Shown: piece by piece, positions 61,787 through 64,000 of the stretch | Position numbering within the stretch: position 1 is the first letter of the stretch | How the letters are laid out: each line of letters starts with the position of its first letter | Source of the DNA: Isoetes taiwanensis | Taxonomy: Eukaryota; Streptophyta; Lycopodiopsida; Isoetales; Isoetaceae | NCBI GenBank assembly: GCA_021234155.1 | Contig: JAJEKV010000023.1 | Span: 3,460,801-3,524,800, forward strand | DNA: 64,000 nucleotides | Reading direction: 5' to 3' | Notes under the pieces: generated by a model | What the model was told of the DNA's origin: nothing | The model's database searches: none | What the model saw: the letters and a program-made list of their open reading frames with translations, nothing else | Position numbers and translations under genes: made by a program

Positions 61787-62313
61787 TCAAGTTTTTTCCC
61801 GGCAACGAGAACTCCCTGCACGCTAGCCCTAGTTACTATACCATTAGTCACGACTACTATTTGCCAAATTACAGAAATACCGCTCATACATAACTAAGAA
61901 TTATTACACATCATCGTCGATTATATATTATGTTAAATTTAAAAGTTAACCTTCCAAAAATTATGTACTAGGGAAACTACGGTTTGAGAAGATTCCACGA
62001 GGGAATTTTCCGAGGCGGCCCCGCCAGACGAGGCGGCGCCCAAGCGGCGAAGCCGCAGCGCCGAAGTCTGGCATGGTCGCCGAGGGAATATTCCCGGAAT
62101 CTTCGAGAAAGTAGTTTCGTCACGCAATGACAAATTGAGCTGGGCGAATTACGCACGGACACGCGGGCAAGGGGCTTCTCTCGCTTTCTCTCGTTTCTGG
62201 CGGCAAGCATTGCTCTGTTTCTGTTTCTCATTCCTCTGTTTTCTCTGTTTCTGGCGGCAAGCATTTGGAGAAAACACCGCAATCAGAGGACACACTGCAT
62301 TTAAGCTCTAGCT
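61787..62313. promoter_or_regulatory. Divergent intergenic region, putative bidirectional promoter
   Basis: About 530 bp separates the start codon of the SART3 homologue (- strand) from the candidate ATG at 62,314 (+ strand). It contains a GC-rich foldback (61,988-62,104) and CT-rich segments (62,178-62,245). No TATA box is obvious. Bidirectional use is inferred from geometry only. Confidence 0.35.
61988..62104. mobile_element. GC-rich foldback in the divergent promoter
   Basis: The left arm 61,988-62,029 (GAAGATTCCACGAGGGAATT...) pairs with 62,066-62,104 (...GGGAATATTCCCGGAATCTTC read inward), around a centre rich in GGCGGCG. Complementarity is imperfect but spans about 40 bp. Similar in design to 42,790-42,920; possibly the same foldback family. 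Confidence 0.6.
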
Positions 62314-62385
62314 ATGGCGGATATCTCCTGCAGTGCCGGATTTAGCCCCGTCAAGCCCCTGCCAAAGCAAGTTTTGCCTTCAAGG
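62314..62385 (+). CDS. Candidate first exon of an unidentified gene
   Basis: ATG at 62,314 opens MADISCSAGFSPVKPLPKQV followed by LPSR, then AAGG|GTATGTCC, a good donor. The Ser/Pro/Lys-rich, acid-poor sequence could be the start of a plastid transit peptide. A possible downstream exon-like segment is 63,752-63,879 (GCAG| ... |GTAAAC), but it contains a stop in its best frame. No family recognised; the gene may continue beyond the window. Confidence 0.35.
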
Positions 62386-62499
62386 GTATGTCCGATGCCT
62401 TTTTCCTCGATTCTTATGCTTTGGAGACTGACTTCTTGCGATTTAGAGACCGGCACAAATGCAAACCGTGTGTTGAGCAAAAAGGGTAGCGCAGTAGAA

Positions 62500-62582
62500 G
62501 CTATGGCGATGGACGAAGCTATGGCTATGGATGAACCCAGCTATGGCGATGGAAGGCAGAAGCGGCTATGGCGTCCGCTTTG
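62500..62582. repeat. Short GCTATGGCGATGGA-type repeats
   Basis: GCTATGGCGATGGACGAA, GCTATGGCTATGGATGAA and AGCTATGGCGATGGAAG follow each other, giving a run that would read AMAMDEAMAMDE. Probably a small local expansion in an intron. Confidence 0.6.
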
Positions 62583-62772
62583 GTAGAAGCATTAGGTTCG
62601 CTTAGGGTTCGGAAGGATTAGGCGGCGATGCGACCATCAGGCCTGGCGGCGCCGCTCAACAAAATTACGCGTTTTAAAACAGGCGTAATTTTACAGTAAT
62701 TCGACCCAACTGTTTATTACATTAAGTTAATGCTGATATAACGACGTTGCATACCTCCCATTCTATATAAGA

Positions 62773-62871
62773 GAAAGACCTTTTACTTGCAATTCTGGGC
62801 TGGAAAGCCTGCCGATGCGCGAAGCGTGGAGGCATGCCTGACAGCCCAGAATTGCAAGTAAAAGGTCTTTC
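62773..62871. ncRNA. Perfect 30 bp stem hairpin downstream of a TATA-like box
   Basis: 62,773-62,802 (GAAAGACCTTTTACTTGC...) is exactly complementary to 62,842-62,871, enclosing 39 bases that include AGGCATGCCT. A TATA-like CTATATAAG lies at 62,763-62,771, too close to the stem for a standard start upstream of it. It could be a young MIRNA-like or siRNA-generating hairpin, or simply a foldback insertion. The inverted repeat is certain; any RNA product is inference. Confidence 0.4.
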
Positions 62872-62875
62872 ACTC

Positions 62876-63141
62876 AACGTGAAGGCAGGTTAGAAGAAAT
62901 TCAGGAAAAAAAGGGAGAATCATGAGTAAGAATAGCAGAATTGCAAGTAAAATACAACAGAATCGCAGGTGAAACTCAAAATCGCAGGGTAAGAATCGCA
63001 GAACAGTAGGTAAAATACAGAGCGGAGAGTTTTGAGCCCATTCCACAAATTTAATTAACATTCTGTAAAAGAAATGTTGCCACGTGGCGCAACATGGTTG
63101 GCTCCGTGGCCTAAATTTCTTCTAACCTGCCTTTACGTTAA
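62876..63141. mobile_element. MITE-like element
   Basis: Terminal inverted repeats of about 26 bp: AACGTGAAGGCAGGTTAGAA... at 62,876 and its near-exact complement (one mismatch) ending at about 63,140. The interior has repeated GAATTGCAAGTAAAATACA, GAATCGCAGG and AGGTAAAATACA motifs and no coding capacity. No target duplication was confirmed. Confidence 0.65.
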
Positions 63142-64000
63142 CATTTAACCTAAGATAATGTTTGAAAAGGCATTTATCAATCTTGTTAATTTGGAAGTTT
63201 CCGGCGTGGTGGAAAAAGTTTTGGATTTTTTTTAAGGGTGATTTCCTATGATTGTTGGGTTTTTAGTGGCCGAAAAATTTTGTCGTTCTTCCAAAAATCG
63301 GGAACATTTTTGTTTTTCTTATGTTTTTGAGCAGGGGTTCTTGAACCCGATCCATCATCTCAGCATGCATGCCATGAATGACCGCAGGAGTGGCTTCTGC
63401 TTGATTTTTATCTCGCTTGATTCGTGAGCCTTATTCTGTGTTATAAATTTTGAGCGTTTTGGTTTTACCGGCTTTCAAAACTATTGAGTTTTGAGGTGAT
63501 TGTATTTGCTTCTTGAATTATTATGGCAGCTCTGATTCTTTGGTGGCATAAGTTTGTCTCTATCGCTGGCAAATGTCTTCTTACAAGAGTTCATAGCTTC
63601 CCAATTCTATTTATTCTGATGCTCTCAGGTTAAATTTCATGTTCTTTAAAAATCGGAAAAAATATTTGGAGTATGATTTGGAATTTCGTTTTTGGATAGA
63701 TATCTTTAAGGCGGTATAGATTTGGGCTTCAAAATGGCAAAATTTTCTAAAATTGGCAGGATTGGCGGTACCAAGTTTGCAAAGCCTTGGAGATCAAGGG
63801 GGTGATCAGAGCAAAAAGTGCTGCTTTGGGCTATCCAAGGTTTAGGGTTCTGATGGATGACTACAACTGAACAGGTAAACTTGGAAAATCAAGCATTTTT
63901 ATTTGGTTGAGAAACAGCTAGGAAGCTGGACGTTCCCTTAGTGCAAGCTGTGTTGGTATGTTTACCCAAATACCAGTGTTTCTAAATGGTTGCATTGTGC
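63142..64000. other. No gene recognised
   Basis: AT-rich with pyrimidine tracts. The only exon-like stretch is 63,752-63,879 (acceptor TTGGCAG, donor CAGGTAAAC), which could belong to the transcript starting near 62,314. Confidence 0.35.

Overview
This is nuclear DNA of a land plant, very probably a vascular plant with a large, repeat-rich genome. The evidence is spliced plant genes (an EMB140/SART3-type splicing factor, a FRIGIDA-like gene, the end of the RNA polymerase II RPB2 gene, a PPR fragment) set among nested LTR retrotransposons, LINEs, a CACTA transposon and small foldback elements. I cannot name the species. No CRISPR array, operon, rRNA or intact tRNA gene was seen.

Region 1-22,545 is repeat territory. 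An LTR retrotransposon on the + strand has its 5' LTR at 3,659-5,180, a primer-binding site at 5,182 and its 3' LTR at 21,032-22,544. Inside it lies an inverted LTR of the same family (8,149-16,504), itself split by a degenerate L1-type LINE (9,032-16,287). That LINE holds a foreign 2.7 kb block with an array of hairpin-forming repeats. Two 5'-truncated LINE fragments with visible target-site duplications lie at 19,285-19,841 and 19,908-20,146. Region 22,545-28,070 is intergenic with simple repeats and an LTR-like block.

Region 28,071-42,460 holds gene remnants and genes. The last three exons of NRPB2 (- strand) end abruptly at two stops. A FRIGIDA-like gene (+ strand, 31,281-33,522) carries two apparent frameshifts. 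A PPR fragment lies at 37,170-37,570. A second, rearranged copy of the FRIGIDA-like 3' end (40,911-42,460) is interrupted by a truncated copia element.

Region 43,662-52,911 is a tandem duplication of a unit of about 1.8 kb. The first copy is split by a 5.6 kb CACTA element (44,562-50,164) with a 3 bp target duplication; the second copy keeps the uninterrupted empty site.

Region 53,224-61,786 is a 16-exon SART3/PRP24 homologue on the - strand. Its 4.4 kb second intron contains, in the opposite orientation, an LTR element whose long ORF carries an intronless C-terminal piece of phosphoglucomutase followed by a piece resembling the INO80-complex subunit IES2/INO80B. This gene-capturing, Bs1-like retroelement is the most remarkable object in the window. 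Downstream, 61,787-63,141 is a divergent intergenic region with a candidate first exon on the + strand, a GC-rich foldback, a perfect 30 bp hairpin and a MITE-like element.
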